Below are positions 1 through 9,696 of a stretch of 64,000 nucleotides of DNA, one piece after another. The translations under genes were made by a program, and so were the position numbers. Every line of letters starts with the position of its first letter. Positions within the stretch are counted from its first letter, which is position 1. Below the pieces are notes generated by a model. It was not told the origin of the DNA and made no database searches. It worked only from the letters and a program-made list of their open reading frames with translations. Source of the DNA: Propionivibrio limicola (GTDB lineage Bacteria; Pseudomonadota; Gammaproteobacteria; Burkholderiales; Rhodocyclaceae); the NCBI RefSeq assembly GCF_009469695.1, contig NZ_SSSR01000003.1:1-64000 (forward strand), written 5' to 3'.

Positions 1-60
1 CGAAAAGACCTCCGTCAGCGAGACTCGTTGATTTGCCGTAGCCGCTTTCTCCGTCTCCAT
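1..60 (-). CDS. possible 5' end of a gene leaving the left edge
   Basis: An ATG on the minus strand at position 60 opens a reading frame that runs to the window edge without a stop (20 codons). A GGGTGG stretch a few bases upstream could act as a weak ribosome binding site. The fragment is too short to assign to a family, and the start is a guess. It would be divergent from nothing else here; the next minus-strand gene ends at 208 and would be upstream of it. Confidence 0.3.
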   Translation of the reverse strand, partial: METEKAATANQRVSLTEVFS

Positions 61-207
61 ACGCCACCCAAAAAGACAGAAAACTACACAAATCAACGCC
101 CTGTGAACAGCCCCTTTGTAACTGATTGATTGTGAACGGCTATTTTGGCATGTTCACGACGGTGGCATTTCGGGTTTGGTGCGATTGCCCTGCATTTCCA
201 TGATTTG

Positions 208-1080
208 TCATACGGCGTGCGGCGGGTTTAGAGCGTCGGAAACGTGGGGGTGGCGGAGCTTTGCGCGAAGCTCTTTTTTGATGCGCGTGTTGTCGAGTCG
301 CCGCGACTCGCTCATGAACGAGCGCTGTACCGGGGGAATCTTCGTTTCGGCCATTTCGCGCGAAATGCGCGGTGGTCGCGGCAGGCCGAAACGGTCGGCG
401 ACAAGATCGAAATAGTCGCCCATTTTCATGCCGGAATCATCGCTGGCGTTATAACAGCGATTCGGACGGCCGTGACGCAAGGCGGCCCAGGTCAGGCGTG
501 CCAGATCGTCGGCATGGATGTGGTTGGTGAACACGTCATCCTCGGCCTGCAGTACCGGCGTGGCCTTGCGCAATCGTTCGAGCGGGAGACGGTCCGCTGC
601 ATAAATGCCAGGTGCGCGCAAGATGCAGACACATGTTTTATGGTGGGCGCCGAATGCACGTAGTCGCTGTTCTGCGTCGGCCCGCCGTTTTGCCCGCGGG
701 GTGGTCGGGTGCAACGGGCGCGTTTCGGCCACCTTCTCTCCGCCGCAGTCGCCATATACGCCGCTGGTGCTAATGTAGACAATTCGTTGTGGCAGGCTTT
801 GCGCACGGCATAAAACGGCGAGCAGCCGGCGAGTCCGGTCGTCGGTCAGGCCACGAGCCGGCGGTGGGGCGAAATGCAGCACAAAATCGGCCAGTCCAGC
901 CAGCCGGACAAGACTGTGCCGGTCGTCGAGGTTGGCCATCACCGGGCGAACGCCCAGCGAACGCCACTCGTCCTGCTGTTCGGGCGAGTGAACGAGGGCG
1001 AAGATCCGGAAGCGGTCTTTTAGAATGGGAAGGGTGCGGCGGGCGATGTCGCCGGCCCCGATAATGAGTAGTTTCTGCAC
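208..1080 (-). CDS. SDR-type NAD(P)-binding protein, YeeZ-like
   Basis: A 290-residue protein that looks like an extended short-chain dehydrogenase/epimerase. The N-terminal GAGDIARR at residues 8-15 is a dinucleotide-binding glycine motif, and YISTSGVYGD carries the usual Ser/Thr region. The catalytic YxxxK of true epimerases is not intact: at the expected place the sequence reads TPRAK, so the Lys is kept but the Tyr is Thr. This resembles YeeZ-type proteins, whose substrate is not known to me, so no reaction is assigned. The gene is divergent from the reductase gene at 1145, with about 64 bp between them. Confidence 0.72.
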   Translation of the reverse strand: MQKLLIIGAGDIARRTLPILKDRFRIFALVHSPEQQDEWRSLGVRPVMANLDDRHSLVRLAGLADFVLHFAPPPARGLTDDRTRRLLAVLCRAQSLPQRIVYISTSGVYGDCGGEKVAETRPLHPTTPRAKRRADAEQRLRAFGAHHKTCVCILRAPGIYAADRLPLERLRKATPVLQAEDDVFTNHIHADDLARLTWAALRHGRPNRCYNASDDSGMKMGDYFDLVADRFGLPRPPRISREMAETKIPPVQRSFMSESRRLDNTRIKKELRAKLRHPHVSDALNPPHAV

Positions 1081-1144
1081 CGGACGATTTTAGCGGATTC
1101 GTTTGGCTCAGAGCGGATGCCGGTGCATTGCGAGGAGCGCCAGA

Positions 1145-2215
1145 ATGAAGATCATTGCTTATCCCGGTCCGCATGCGTTCGAGGCTGGTCCGGGCGAGAC
1201 CGTGCTTGATGCGGCGCTTCGCCAGGGGCTGCTGTTGCCGCATGGTTGTCGCGACGGCTCTTGTGGTGTCTGTCGCGGCAGGGTCTTGAGCGGTCAGGTG
1301 GATCACGGAAAGGCGCTTGTGCAGACGCTGAGCGAAGAGGATCGGGCGGCCGGCGACGCCTTGTTTTGCTGTGCCCGACCTTTGTGCGATCTGACCATCG
1401 AATGCCGCGATTTGCGCGTCGAGCAGTCGGTGCCGGTCAGAACGCTCCCCGCCAAGGTGAATAAGATGATCCGCGCGGCGCCGGATGTGATGATTATCGA
1501 GCTTAAACTCCCTCTGGCAGAACGGTTTGTCTATCGTCCCGGGCAATATATCGAGATTCTGCTCAAGGACGGACGGCGGCGGGCGTTTTCGCTGGCGAGC
1601 GCGCCGCACAACGCATCGTTGCTCGAGTTGCATGTCCGCCGGGTGCCGGGGGGCGAGTTCACCGGGCATGTGTTTGAGCACATGAAGGAGCGTGATTTGC
1701 TCCGCTTTTCCGGGCCGCATGGCACCTTTTATCTGCGTGATCCCTCCTTGGTGGAGAACGGGGGGCCGAAACCGATGCTGCTCATCGCCGGTGGGACGGG
1801 GTTCGCGCCGATCAAGGCGATCGTCGAGGAGGTCATCATGCGGGCTGCGGAAAATTCCGAAGCTACCCCGCCTCAAATGACGATTTACTGGGGCGGGCGC
1901 CAAAAGGATGATCTCTATTTGCTGTCATTGGCCGAACGGTGGGCGATGGAGCATGCTTTCATCCGCTTTGTGGCGGTGTTGTCCGAGCCGGCTCCTGCCG
2001 ATTGCTGGGGCGGGCGGACGGGGTTGGTGCATCAGGCGGCGATGCAGGACTTCCCCGATTTGTCCGGTTATCAGGCTTACGTGAGCGGTTCGCCAGCCAT
2101 GGTGGCTGCCGCTCGCCGCGATTTTGTCGGACAATGCAGTCTGCCGGTGGAGGAATTCTTCTCCGATGCTTTCGAGTTTTCCGCCGACGCACACAGCGGC
2201 GCAATCCGCGGATAA
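1145..2215 (+). CDS. 2Fe-2S ferredoxin/FAD/NAD(P)H reductase
   Basis: A 356-residue electron-transfer flavoprotein, with domains in the order plant-type [2Fe-2S] ferredoxin, FAD-binding, NAD(P)-binding. The cluster ligands are visible as C35, C40, C43 and C75 or C76 (CX4CX2C...C). RAFSLASAP is the flavin-binding RxxS motif and IAGGTGFAPIKA is the nucleotide-binding glycine loop. The layout matches the CDP-6-deoxy-delta-3,4-glucoseen reductase (AscD) and phenol hydroxylase reductase families. The real electron acceptor cannot be read from the sequence. The start at 1145 is chosen over 1103 because GAGGAG lies 7 bases upstream of it. Confidence 0.85.
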   Translation: MKIIAYPGPHAFEAGPGETVLDAALRQGLLLPHGCRDGSCGVCRGRVLSGQVDHGKALVQTLSEEDRAAGDALFCCARPLCDLTIECRDLRVEQSVPVRTLPAKVNKMIRAAPDVMIIELKLPLAERFVYRPGQYIEILLKDGRRRAFSLASAPHNASLLELHVRRVPGGEFTGHVFEHMKERDLLRFSGPHGTFYLRDPSLVENGGPKPMLLIAGGTGFAPIKAIVEEVIMRAAENSEATPPQMTIYWGGRQKDDLYLLSLAERWAMEHAFIRFVAVLSEPAPADCWGGRTGLVHQAAMQDFPDLSGYQAYVSGSPAMVAAARRDFVGQCSLPVEEFFSDAFEFSADAHSGAIRG

Positions 2216-2258
2216 CGTTGTTCGTTTTTCACCGATTTTGTTAAAGACTACAAGAACA

Positions 2259-3434
2259 ATGCCGGACATACATATTTCTAGACAGCCTCTGGTCAATCGC
2301 CAGAGCAAGATCATCGCCATCCGCTTGCGCCTGCATCTCGGGGAGGGGGCGACGGCAGAGGATGCCGCGGCGGTGCTCGACGGATTGCAGGAATGCTGGC
2401 CGCAGGAAGAGAAGCTCGTTTTTGTCAGCGTGGTCGGTGCGCCGGTCGATGCGTCCGTGCTGGAATGGCCGGTGCCCGAAAATGCGGTCATCGAAATCCC
2501 GGGAGCAGCATTGGCCGGATCGGGCGCGGCCGATCTTGTCGCAGCCCTTCAGGGCGGGACGATTTCCTTGTGTCTTGGCGTTGACGAGCATGCGAAGACC
2601 GCGCTGACGTCGGGTCTCAAATTCCGCTTCATCGGCTTTGACGCTCAGCGCCATACCTTGGCCCAGTTGAAGGTCATGGCCGCGCAAACGCAGTCGTTCG
2701 GTATTCCGATTGCCTTTAATGTGCCGGACGGACCGTCGTTTAACGCTTGTCTGGAAGCGGGGCTCAGTGCGGCGGCGAGCTGGTTTTTCACGAACCCGTC
2801 CAAGCCTGCGGCGAAGGCGCTTAATCCGGGGCAGGCGCAAATCATCCGGATCATGAATCTGGTGCGCAAGAATGCGGATGTTCGAGAGATCGAAGCCGCG
2901 TTGAAGCAGGACGTTGCGCTGTCCTACAAATTGCTGCGCTACATCAATTCGGCCGGTTTCGGACTCTCCTGCGAAATCCAGTCGTTCCGCCATGCGGTGA
3001 CCATTCTCGGGTACGAGAAATTGAACAAGTGGTTGTCGTTGCTTCTGGCGACGGCGAGCAAAGACCCGATGGCTCCGGCGCTCCTGCATACTTCGCTGAC
3101 GCGCGCGCGTCTGATGGAAGTCTTGTCGCATGGCCTCGTTGATCGGCAGGAATACGACAATCTCTTCATCACCGGGGCGTTTTCGATGCTTGAGCCGCTT
3201 CTTGGCGTCAGCATGGAGAGCATTCTCGAATCGATGAGCTTGCCGGAGTCGATCAGTGATGCGCTGCTTGGCCGTGGTGGCATGTATGGCCCATTCCTTG
3301 ATTTGGCCAGAGCCAGCGAAGGCGAGGATGCGCAGGCGCTGGCCGAGCAGGTCATGATGCTGGGCCTCATGCCTGAGCAGTTCAATCGTGCGCAGCTGCA
3401 GGCGCTGGCTTTTGCCGGAACGATGGAGCTGTAA
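2259..3434 (+). CDS. degenerate EAL / HDOD signalling protein (YuxH-like)
   Basis: A 391-residue protein. The N-terminal half begins HISRQPLVNRQSKIIAIRLR, a form of the opening of YuxH-type EAL domains, but no EAL or DDFG motif is present, so it probably does not cleave cyclic-di-GMP. The second half (from about residue 200) is an HDOD domain, with the pattern IEAALKQDVALSYKLLRYIN followed by IQSFRHAVTILGYEKL. HDOD proteins act as signal-output or scaffold modules, sometimes in motility control. The start at 2259 is chosen because homology begins just after it; the frame is open further upstream but overlaps the reductase. It converges on the gene at 3458-4201. Confidence 0.75.
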   Translation: MPDIHISRQPLVNRQSKIIAIRLRLHLGEGATAEDAAAVLDGLQECWPQEEKLVFVSVVGAPVDASVLEWPVPENAVIEIPGAALAGSGAADLVAALQGGTISLCLGVDEHAKTALTSGLKFRFIGFDAQRHTLAQLKVMAAQTQSFGIPIAFNVPDGPSFNACLEAGLSAAASWFFTNPSKPAAKALNPGQAQIIRIMNLVRKNADVREIEAALKQDVALSYKLLRYINSAGFGLSCEIQSFRHAVTILGYEKLNKWLSLLLATASKDPMAPALLHTSLTRARLMEVLSHGLVDRQEYDNLFITGAFSMLEPLLGVSMESILESMSLPESISDALLGRGGMYGPFLDLARASEGEDAQALAEQVMMLGLMPEQFNRAQLQALAFAGTMEL

Positions 3435-3444
3435 CGCTCCATCG
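3421..3444. terminator. 9-bp palindrome at a convergent gene end
   Basis: CGATGGAGC and GCTCCATCG form a perfect inverted repeat around TGTAAC, which contains the stop codon of the HDOD gene. No run of T follows on either strand, so it is at most a weak bidirectional terminator. It lies between two convergent genes. Confidence 0.4.
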
Positions 3445-3457
3445 TTGGCGGATGCGG

Positions 3458-4201
3458 TTATTGGCTGTTGAGGATTTTGAGCGCCGTTCTGTCGAGCTCG
3501 ATGGCGTGCACGGGCTCAAGGCGGCGCAGGCGTTCTGCCATGTCGGCGAAATTGATCGGGAAGCGCTTGCTTTTGCTGGCGAAGACAATGGTGTTCGTGC
3601 CGTCATCCGTTTTGATCATGCGTGTCTGGCTTCCGAAAATCTGACGGATCCGGTCAAGATAAATCCCGTGTCGATCGTCATCGGCGCACAGGTTGACGAC
3701 CAGCATGCCGTCGCTGCGTAATGCGCTGTAACAGTCGTCGTAAAAGGTCAGCGAGCTCAGGCTTTCCGGTTGTCCGTCCCGGTCGAAGCCGTCAACGATG
3801 AGCACATCAATCTGGTCGTGAAGGTGCCTGATGAAACGGGCGCCGTCATCCTGTGCAACACGAAACAGCGGCCCGTCGTCGGGGATGTCGAACTTTTTCC
3901 GCAGCGCAATGACGTGCGGAGAAATTTCGACGGCATCAAAAGCGCACGTGGGAAGCGAACTGCGGCAGTACTTGGCGATGGATCCGCCGCCTAGTCCTAT
4001 CATGACAATGCGCTTCGGGCTGGGGAGGAAAAACAGAAAACCCATCATCGCGCGGGTGTAATCAAGGACAAGGTGGGACGAGTCCTTCTGCGACATTCTG
4101 CTTTGGATGGTTGGGCCTCCAAAGTGTAAGGTGAGTTCGCCGTTTTCTTCATGGACGAGCGCGCGGCTCGTCAAGTTGTTCGTGCTGTCGTGCGTTTTCA
4201 T
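3458..4201 (-). CDS. spermidine synthase-like (SAM-dependent transferase fold) protein
   Basis: A 247-residue protein when started at ATG 4201. IVMIGLGGGSIAKYC is the glycine-rich SAM/decarboxy-SAM loop, followed by AVEISPHVIALRKKF, the acidic ribose-binding strand, and VLIVDGFDRDG. This is the polyamine-synthase fold, but residues typical of a real spermidine synthase are not clearly recognisable, so the substrate is unknown. The frame remains open upstream to 4474, but that part would overlap the response regulator gene and has no family similarity that I recognise. No strong ribosome binding site is visible at 4201. Confidence 0.65.
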   Translation of the reverse strand: MKTHDSTNNLTSRALVHEENGELTLHFGGPTIQSRMSQKDSSHLVLDYTRAMMGFLFFLPSPKRIVMIGLGGGSIAKYCRSSLPTCAFDAVEISPHVIALRKKFDIPDDGPLFRVAQDDGARFIRHLHDQIDVLIVDGFDRDGQPESLSSLTFYDDCYSALRSDGMLVVNLCADDDRHGIYLDRIRQIFGSQTRMIKTDDGTNTIVFASKSKRFPINFADMAERLRRLEPVHAIELDRTALKILNSQ

Positions 4202-4336
4202 TTGTGCATTATCGCAGTGAAGGTAGGTGCTGTCGTTTGTGTTGGTGGTGGCGGCAAGCGTGCTTAACGCAGATTTTCTTGATTCCCCGTTGGTGTTAGA
4301 GTCGGGCCAGGTTATTTCGATGAAGAGTTTTTTGCT

Positions 4337-4981
4337 ATGCCCAAACTGCTTGTCGTAGAGGACCACGCGTTGGTCAGGGAAGGTCTGGTGCAAATTCTGC
4401 ATCAGCTCGGATCGGGTATTGAAGTGTTCGGCGTGGCCGATTTTGAGGGCGCGAGCGCCCTTCTGGAGCGGCATGCCATGGATCTTACCGTTCTTGATTT
4501 GGGGTTGCCCGGGCTGGATGGGCTGTCGTGCCTGCGGACGTTTCGGCAGCGTTATCCGGCGATGCCCGTCGTCATACTCTCCGCGTATGACGACGCAAAC
4601 ACGGTTGACAAGGCGATGAAGTGTGGCGCCTCCGGCTTCGTGTCAAAGGCCTATTCCAGCGAGCAGTTGTTGGCGGTTCTTCGCGAGGCCATGGCTGGTC
4701 GTGTGTGCAAGCCGGATCAAAAAATGATGCTCTCAGCCGCAAATTCTCCAACCTTTCCGATTGGTGGGGATGTTGATCCCACGGAACTTGGTTTGACCGG
4801 GCGCCAGGCCGAGGTTCTCGGGTTAATGGCGAGCGGCAAGTCGAATCGGGATATTGCCAACCAGCTTGGTTTGTCGGAGGGTACCGTGAAGATTCATCTG
4901 ACGACGATTTTTAAGGTGCTGGGGGTGTCCAGTCGGACGCAAGCTATGGTGAGTATCGCCCAGCGGGGAGTTCGCCTTTAG
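4337..4981 (+). CDS. NarL/LuxR-family response regulator
   Basis: A 214-residue two-component regulator. The receiver domain has the acidic pair E8-D9, the phosphorylation site D54 (in VLDLGLPGLDG), S82 and K104. A LuxR-type helix-turn-helix follows at about 150-205 (LTGRQAEVLGLMASGKSNRDIANQLG and SEGTVKIHLTTIFKVLGV). All key residues are intact. There is no sensor kinase next to it, so it is an orphan. It is divergent from the 3458-4201 gene and converges on the methyltransferase-like gene, with 9 bases between the stops. Confidence 0.88.
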   Translation: MPKLLVVEDHALVREGLVQILHQLGSGIEVFGVADFEGASALLERHAMDLTVLDLGLPGLDGLSCLRTFRQRYPAMPVVILSAYDDANTVDKAMKCGASGFVSKAYSSEQLLAVLREAMAGRVCKPDQKMMLSAANSPTFPIGGDVDPTELGLTGRQAEVLGLMASGKSNRDIANQLGLSEGTVKIHLTTIFKVLGVSSRTQAMVSIAQRGVRL

Positions 4982-4990
4982 CGCACCGGC

Positions 4991-5788
4991 CTAAATCCGG
5001 TAGCAATACAGCTTGGAGCGCCGTGTGTCGTCGACGTCAATGATTTCAGTTGCTTCGACGTCTTCGATCGGGAAACTGTTGCTAATGAGGAGGCTGCCTG
5101 GAGGCATTTCGTTGCGGGCTTTTTCCCAGAGCCTTGTCATGGGGGCTGGGGATAGGAACGCATAGGCAATGTTGCAATGGCTGAGGTCTGTTTTCCATAT
5201 GTCTCCCCAGCGCCAGTGGCAATTTTTTTTGCCGCGTGTGCGCAGGTAGCCAATTAGCCAACTGGCGGGAGCATTCTCGATTCCAGAGACATGTGTGTCC
5301 GGAAAGTTTTGTGCCAACCGGTATGCAACGCTGCCAGTTCCGGCGCCAAGGTCGATGAACCGGATTTGTTTTTGTCTGGCAATGATTTGGGAGAGGGCGG
5401 CAATTGCCGCACGGTTTGATAGATAGAGCGGGACCTGGCCTGATAGTGCGCCGCGGTAAAACAGTAGGAGGGTGATCAGTCCAAAGAGATACCACTCCGG
5501 GGGAGTGTGAAGCGTGCCAGCTATCGCAACCGATGGCGCAAAGATAGTGTGGATAGCTTTCCACCACCAGCGCTCTTTCGCAACGTGAGCCAGTACAAAA
5601 GCGATTGCGCCAATCGCAAACGCAGTTTGCGGCCACGGCAATTGTTCGTCGTGCAAAGCGGAATGTGGCCATGAAAGAGCAAGCGCTAGCAAAAATGCAC
5701 CGAACTGCAGAACGACTTGCCTCATGAGTGAGGAGTTTGTGCATGCGCTCTTTTTAGGGGTATTGCGGGTTGTGATTGCTTGCGGCAT
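4991..5788 (-). CDS. membrane-anchored class I methyltransferase-like protein
   Basis: A 265-residue protein in two parts. Residues about 22-115 hold three hydrophobic segments, probably membrane-spanning. Residues about 140-265 contain a SAM-binding motif, IDLGAGTGSVAYRLA, followed by a second-strand acidic residue in SGIENAP. The likely role is methyl transfer at the inner membrane, but the substrate is unknown. A second start at M22 (MRQVVLQ) is possible. Its base composition looks lower in GC than the genes after 38 kb, so it could be a late acquisition. Confidence 0.62.
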   Translation of the reverse strand: MPQAITTRNTPKKSACTNSSLMRQVVLQFGAFLLALALSWPHSALHDEQLPWPQTAFAIGAIAFVLAHVAKERWWWKAIHTIFAPSVAIAGTLHTPPEWYLFGLITLLLFYRGALSGQVPLYLSNRAAIAALSQIIARQKQIRFIDLGAGTGSVAYRLAQNFPDTHVSGIENAPASWLIGYLRTRGKKNCHWRWGDIWKTDLSHCNIAYAFLSPAPMTRLWEKARNEMPPGSLLISNSFPIEDVEATEIIDVDDTRRSKLYCYRI

Positions 5789-5851
5789 TGGACGGACTGG
5801 CGAACACGGACTGGTCAGGTGACAGGTTAGCTCAAAAAAATAAAAAAGTAT

Positions 5852-5880
5852 TTGACAGTGTTAATCGTTGGTGGCAGAAT
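5852..5880 (+). promoter_or_regulatory. strong sigma-70 promoter of the tRNA-tuf operon
   Basis: TTGACA (5852-5857) is a perfect -35 box, separated by 17 bases from CAGAAT (5875-5880). An A-rich tract at 5833-5849 looks like an UP element. The -10 box ends 15 bases before the first base of tRNA-Tyr, so transcription would start about 8 bases upstream of it. This fits stable-RNA promoters. Confidence 0.75.
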
Positions 5881-5895
5881 TTCACGTTCCTAGTT

Positions 5896-5980
5896 GGAGG
5901 GATACCCAAGTGGCCAACGGGATCAGACTGTAAATCTGACGGCTCTGCCTTCGAAGGTTCGAATCCTTCTCCCTCCACCA
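5896..5980 (+). tRNA. tRNA-Tyr (GTA)
   Basis: An 85-base cloverleaf with a long variable arm. The acceptor stem GGAGGGA pairs with TCCCTCC, and the 3' CCA is encoded. The anticodon GTA is at 5930-5932. It is the first gene after the promoter at 5852. Confidence 0.96.
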
Positions 5981-6024
5981 AGAATACCGCGTGTTTGCTG
6001 AAGGTGCTGCGGGTCGGTGGTTTT

Positions 6025-6098
6025 GCGGGTGTAGCTCAATGGTAGAGCTGAAGCCTTCCAAGCTTAAGACGAGGGTTCGATTCCCTTCACCCGCTCCA
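6025..6098 (+). tRNA. tRNA-Gly (TCC)
   Basis: A 74-base tRNA. The acceptor GCGGGTG pairs with CACCCGC, followed by discriminator T and encoded CCA. The anticodon TCC is at 6057-6059, in a CTTCCAA loop. It is co-transcribed with tRNA-Tyr and tRNA-Thr ahead of tuf. Confidence 0.95.
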
Positions 6099-6133
6099 TT
6101 CTTGCGGCTATGTTTTGTGGTTGTAGTGAAGAT

Positions 6134-6208
<75 letters not shown>

Positions 6209-6253
6209 CGATAAGCGCTTGGTTTTTAATTTCTAATGTTCTGAGGTACCGGC

Positions 6254-7444
<1,191 letters not shown>

Positions 7445-7458
7445 CACTTCCGAATATG

Positions 7459-7484
7459 CGAGGCGCACAAGCCTGTGTGCCTCG
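7459..7484 (+). other. hairpin between tuf and tRNA-Trp
   Basis: CGAGGC (7459-7464) pairs with GCCTCG (7479-7484), and the stem continues inwards to about 11 bp around a 4-base loop. No T run follows, so it looks more like an RNA processing or protective structure between the tuf message and tRNA-Trp than a terminator. Confidence 0.45.
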
Positions 7485-7496
7485 TGTCTCTGCTGC

Positions 7497-7572
7497 AGGG
7501 GTATAGCTCAACTGGCAGAGCGTCGGTCTCCAAAACCGAAGGTTGGGGGTTCGATTCCCTCTGCCCCTGCCA
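7497..7572 (+). tRNA. tRNA-Trp (CCA)
   Basis: A 76-base tRNA. The acceptor AGGGGTA pairs with TGCCCCT (one G-T pair), followed by discriminator G and encoded CCA. The anticodon CCA is at 7530-7532. It sits between tuf and secE, the common proteobacterial arrangement. Confidence 0.95.
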
Positions 7573-7588
7573 TAAAATTGCTGACGAA

Positions 7589-7942
7589 ATGACCGATAAA
7601 ATCAAATTTGCGTTGGCGCTGCTCCTTCTTGTTCTTGGTGTTGTAGGCTTCTATCTTCTATCCGAGCAGGCTTTGGTGCTGCGTGTGGTTGCGGTGCTGG
7701 TTGGTGTTGGTTTGTGTTTGGCCGTTGCTTGGCGGACGGAGCCAGGGCAGCGGTTTTTTTCTTTTGCGAGTGAATCGGTTAATGAGGCCAAGAAAGTCGT
7801 TTGGCCGACGCGGAAAGAAACAATGCAGGCGACCGGGCTTGTCTTTGCGTTTGTCGTAATCATGGCGGTCTTTCTTTGGGCTACAGATAAGAGTTTGGAG
7901 TGGGTCTTTTACGATCTGGTCCTCGGCTGGAGGAAGGTATGA
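7589..7942 (+). CDS. secE: protein translocase subunit SecE
   Basis: A 117-residue inner-membrane subunit that clamps the SecY channel. Three hydrophobic segments are visible (about 5-24, 30-50 and 88-108). The conserved cytoplasmic stretch [21 protein letters not shown] precedes the last one. The longer three-segment form is the proteobacterial type. The start at 7589 (MTDKIKF) is chosen because the frame upstream lies in tRNA-Trp. The stop overlaps the nusG start. Confidence 0.95.
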   Translation: MTDKIKFALALLLLVLGVVGFYLLSEQALVLRVVAVLVGVGLCLAVAWRTEPGQRFFSFASESVNEAKKVVWPTRKETMQATGLVFAFVVIMAVFLWATDKSLEWVFYDLVLGWRKV

Positions 7943-8472
7943 GCAAGCGATGGTATGTGGTTCATGCCTATTCCGGGTTTGAGAAAAGTGTTCAGCGGGC
8001 GTTGACCGAGCGCGTTCAGCGGCAAGGCATGGATGCGCAATTTGGGCGCATATTGGTGCCGGTTGAAGAGGTGGTGGAACTCAAGCAAGGGCAGAAAAGC
8101 ATTTCGGAGAGAAAGTTTTTCCCAGGGTACGTGCTCGTCGAGATGGAAATGAACGACGAAACGTGGCATCTCGTGAAAAGCACTCCGAAAGTGACTGGTT
8201 TTGTTGGCGGCGCTGCGAACAGGCCGAGCCCGATTTCCGAAAGGGAAGTAGAGAAGATTCTGCAGCAAATGCAGGACGGGGTTGAAAAGCCGAAGCCAAA
8301 AGTTCTCTTTGAGCCTGGTGAGGTTGTGCGTGTCAAAGAAGGTCCCTTTACCGATTTTCATGGCACGGTCGAGCACGTTAATTACGAGAAAAATAGACTT
8401 CGTGTTTCGGTGACTATCTTCGGGCGCGCAACTCCGGTGGAGCTAGAGTTCGGTCAGGTCGATAAGGCCTGA
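7939..8472 (+). CDS. nusG: transcription antitermination factor NusG
   Basis: A 177-residue elongation factor that binds RNA polymerase and Rho, and couples transcription to the ribosome. The N-terminal NGN domain starts [16 protein letters not shown]; the C-terminal KOW domain contains [20 protein letters not shown]. The length equals that of typical NusG. ATG at 7939 overlaps the secE stop (ATGA), which implies translational coupling; AGGAAGG precedes it. Confidence 0.97.
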   Translation: MSKRWYVVHAYSGFEKSVQRALTERVQRQGMDAQFGRILVPVEEVVELKQGQKSISERKFFPGYVLVEMEMNDETWHLVKSTPKVTGFVGGAANRPSPISEREVEKILQQMQDGVEKPKPKVLFEPGEVVRVKEGPFTDFHGTVEHVNYEKNRLRVSVTIFGRATPVELEFGQVDKA

Positions 8473-8502
8473 GTCTAAAGATTGCGCTTTGGCGCGAGGT
8501 AT

Positions 8503-8523
8503 GCGGCCTATGGGTCGCTTTTT
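8503..8523 (+). terminator. short hairpin with T run after nusG
   Basis: GCGGCC (8503-8508) pairs with GGTCGC (8513-8518), including one G-T pair, around a 4-base loop, and TTTTT follows. It could partly end secE-nusG transcription before rplK. Confidence 0.5.
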
Positions 8524-8573
8524 GTTTGGGGAGCGCATGCTGCGCGTTTGCACCCGTTTTAAGGAGTATTGCT

Positions 8574-9005
8574 GTGGCAAAAAAAATTGTCGGCTATATC
8601 AAGCTGCAAGTGCCGGCGGGAAAGGCTAATCCGTCGCCGCCAATTGGTCCCGCTCTCGGTCAGCGTGGCCTCAATATCATGGAATTCTGTAAGGCATTCA
8701 ATGCCCAGACTCAGGGAGTAGAACCTGGTCTGCCGATTCCGGTGGTTATTACTGCCTTCGCGGATAAGAGCTTCACCTTTGTGATGAAGACGCCGCCGGC
8801 GACGATTCTGATCAAGAAGGCGGCTGGTGTGCAAAAGGGTAGTGCTCGTCCGCACACAGACAAGGTTGGTAAGCTGACGCGCGCGCAGTGCGAAGCTATT
8901 GCGACCCAAAAGATGCCTGATCTGACCGCTGCCGATATGGATGCCGCTGTTCGCACCATTGCAGGAAGCGCGCGTTCGATGGGCATTACGGTGGAGGGGG
9001 TTTGA
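8574..9005 (+). CDS. rplK: 50S ribosomal protein L11
   Basis: A 143-residue protein of the GTPase-associated centre of the large subunit. The N-terminal region with the prolines that touch EF-G and release factors ([20 protein letters not shown]) is clear. The GTG start at 8574 has AAGGAGT 7 bases upstream; the frame also opens upstream at 8526, but without family similarity. L11 and L1 are adjacent, as in the classical L11 operon. Confidence 0.97.
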   Translation: MAKKIVGYIKLQVPAGKANPSPPIGPALGQRGLNIMEFCKAFNAQTQGVEPGLPIPVVITAFADKSFTFVMKTPPATILIKKAAGVQKGSARPHTDKVGKLTRAQCEAIATQKMPDLTAADMDAAVRTIAGSARSMGITVEGV

Positions 9006-9006
9006 T

Positions 9007-9696
9007 ATGGCTGGATTGACGAAGCGCCAAAAGGCTGTGCAGGGGAAGCTTGACTGCAGCAAGAATTATGGAGTATCGGACGCGCTGAAGCTCGCCAAGG
9101 AGCTGGCTACGGCCAAGTTCGACGAGTCGATCGACATTGCGGTCAGTCTCGGGATCGATGCACGCAAGTCCGACCAGCTCGTCCGTGGCTCGGTTGTTCT
9201 GCCGGCAGGTACAGGTAAGAGTGTGCGCGTTGCGGTGTTTGCTCAGGGTGAGAAAGCGTCGGCTGCGAAAGAAGCCGGTGCTGATATCGTTGGCTTTGAC
9301 GATCTTGCCGCAGAGATTAAGGGCGGCAACATTAACTTTGATGTTGTTATCGCCACGCCCGATGCAATGCGGGTTGTCGGTCAGCTGGGTCAGATTCTCG
9401 GTCCGCGTGGGCTGATGCCTAACCCGAAGGTTGGCACGGTGACCATGGATGTCACGACTGCTGTCAAAAATGCGAAGGCAGGCCAAGTGCAGTACCGTAC
9501 CGACAAGGGCGGGATTGTTCACAGCACCATTGGGCGTGCGTCGTTCGAAGTTGCTCAGCTTGAGGAAAACCTTAAGGCGCTGATTGATGCGCTGGTGAAA
9601 GCAAAGCCAGCGACATCGAAGGGTCAGTATCTGAAGAAGATCGCCGTATCCAGTACCATGGGGCCAGGCGTTCGGGTTGACGCCGCTTCGCTGTAA
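9007..9696 (+). CDS. rplA: 50S ribosomal protein L1
   Basis: A 229-residue protein of the L1 stalk, which helps move the E-site tRNA. In other bacteria L1 also represses the L11-L1 message. The conserved [16 protein letters not shown] and [15 protein letters not shown] segments are present. It starts one base after the rplK stop, so the two genes are probably coupled. Confidence 0.97.
   Translation: MAGLTKRQKAVQGKLDCSKNYGVSDALKLAKELATAKFDESIDIAVSLGIDARKSDQLVRGSVVLPAGTGKSVRVAVFAQGEKASAAKEAGADIVGFDDLAAEIKGGNINFDVVIATPDAMRVVGQLGQILGPRGLMPNPKVGTVTMDVTTAVKNAKAGQVQYRTDKGGIVHSTIGRASFEVAQLEENLKALIDALVKAKPATSKGQYLKKIAVSSTMGPGVRVDAASL

Noticed and set aside
208-1080. Loss of the SDR catalytic Tyr as evidence of a pseudogene
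   Set aside because: The frame is full length and YeeZ-type relatives, as far as I recall, also lack the canonical YxxxK, so it is more likely a family feature.
5776-6045. 89-codon frame across the promoter and tRNA genes
   Set aside because: It overlaps tRNA-Tyr and part of tRNA-Gly, which are certain.
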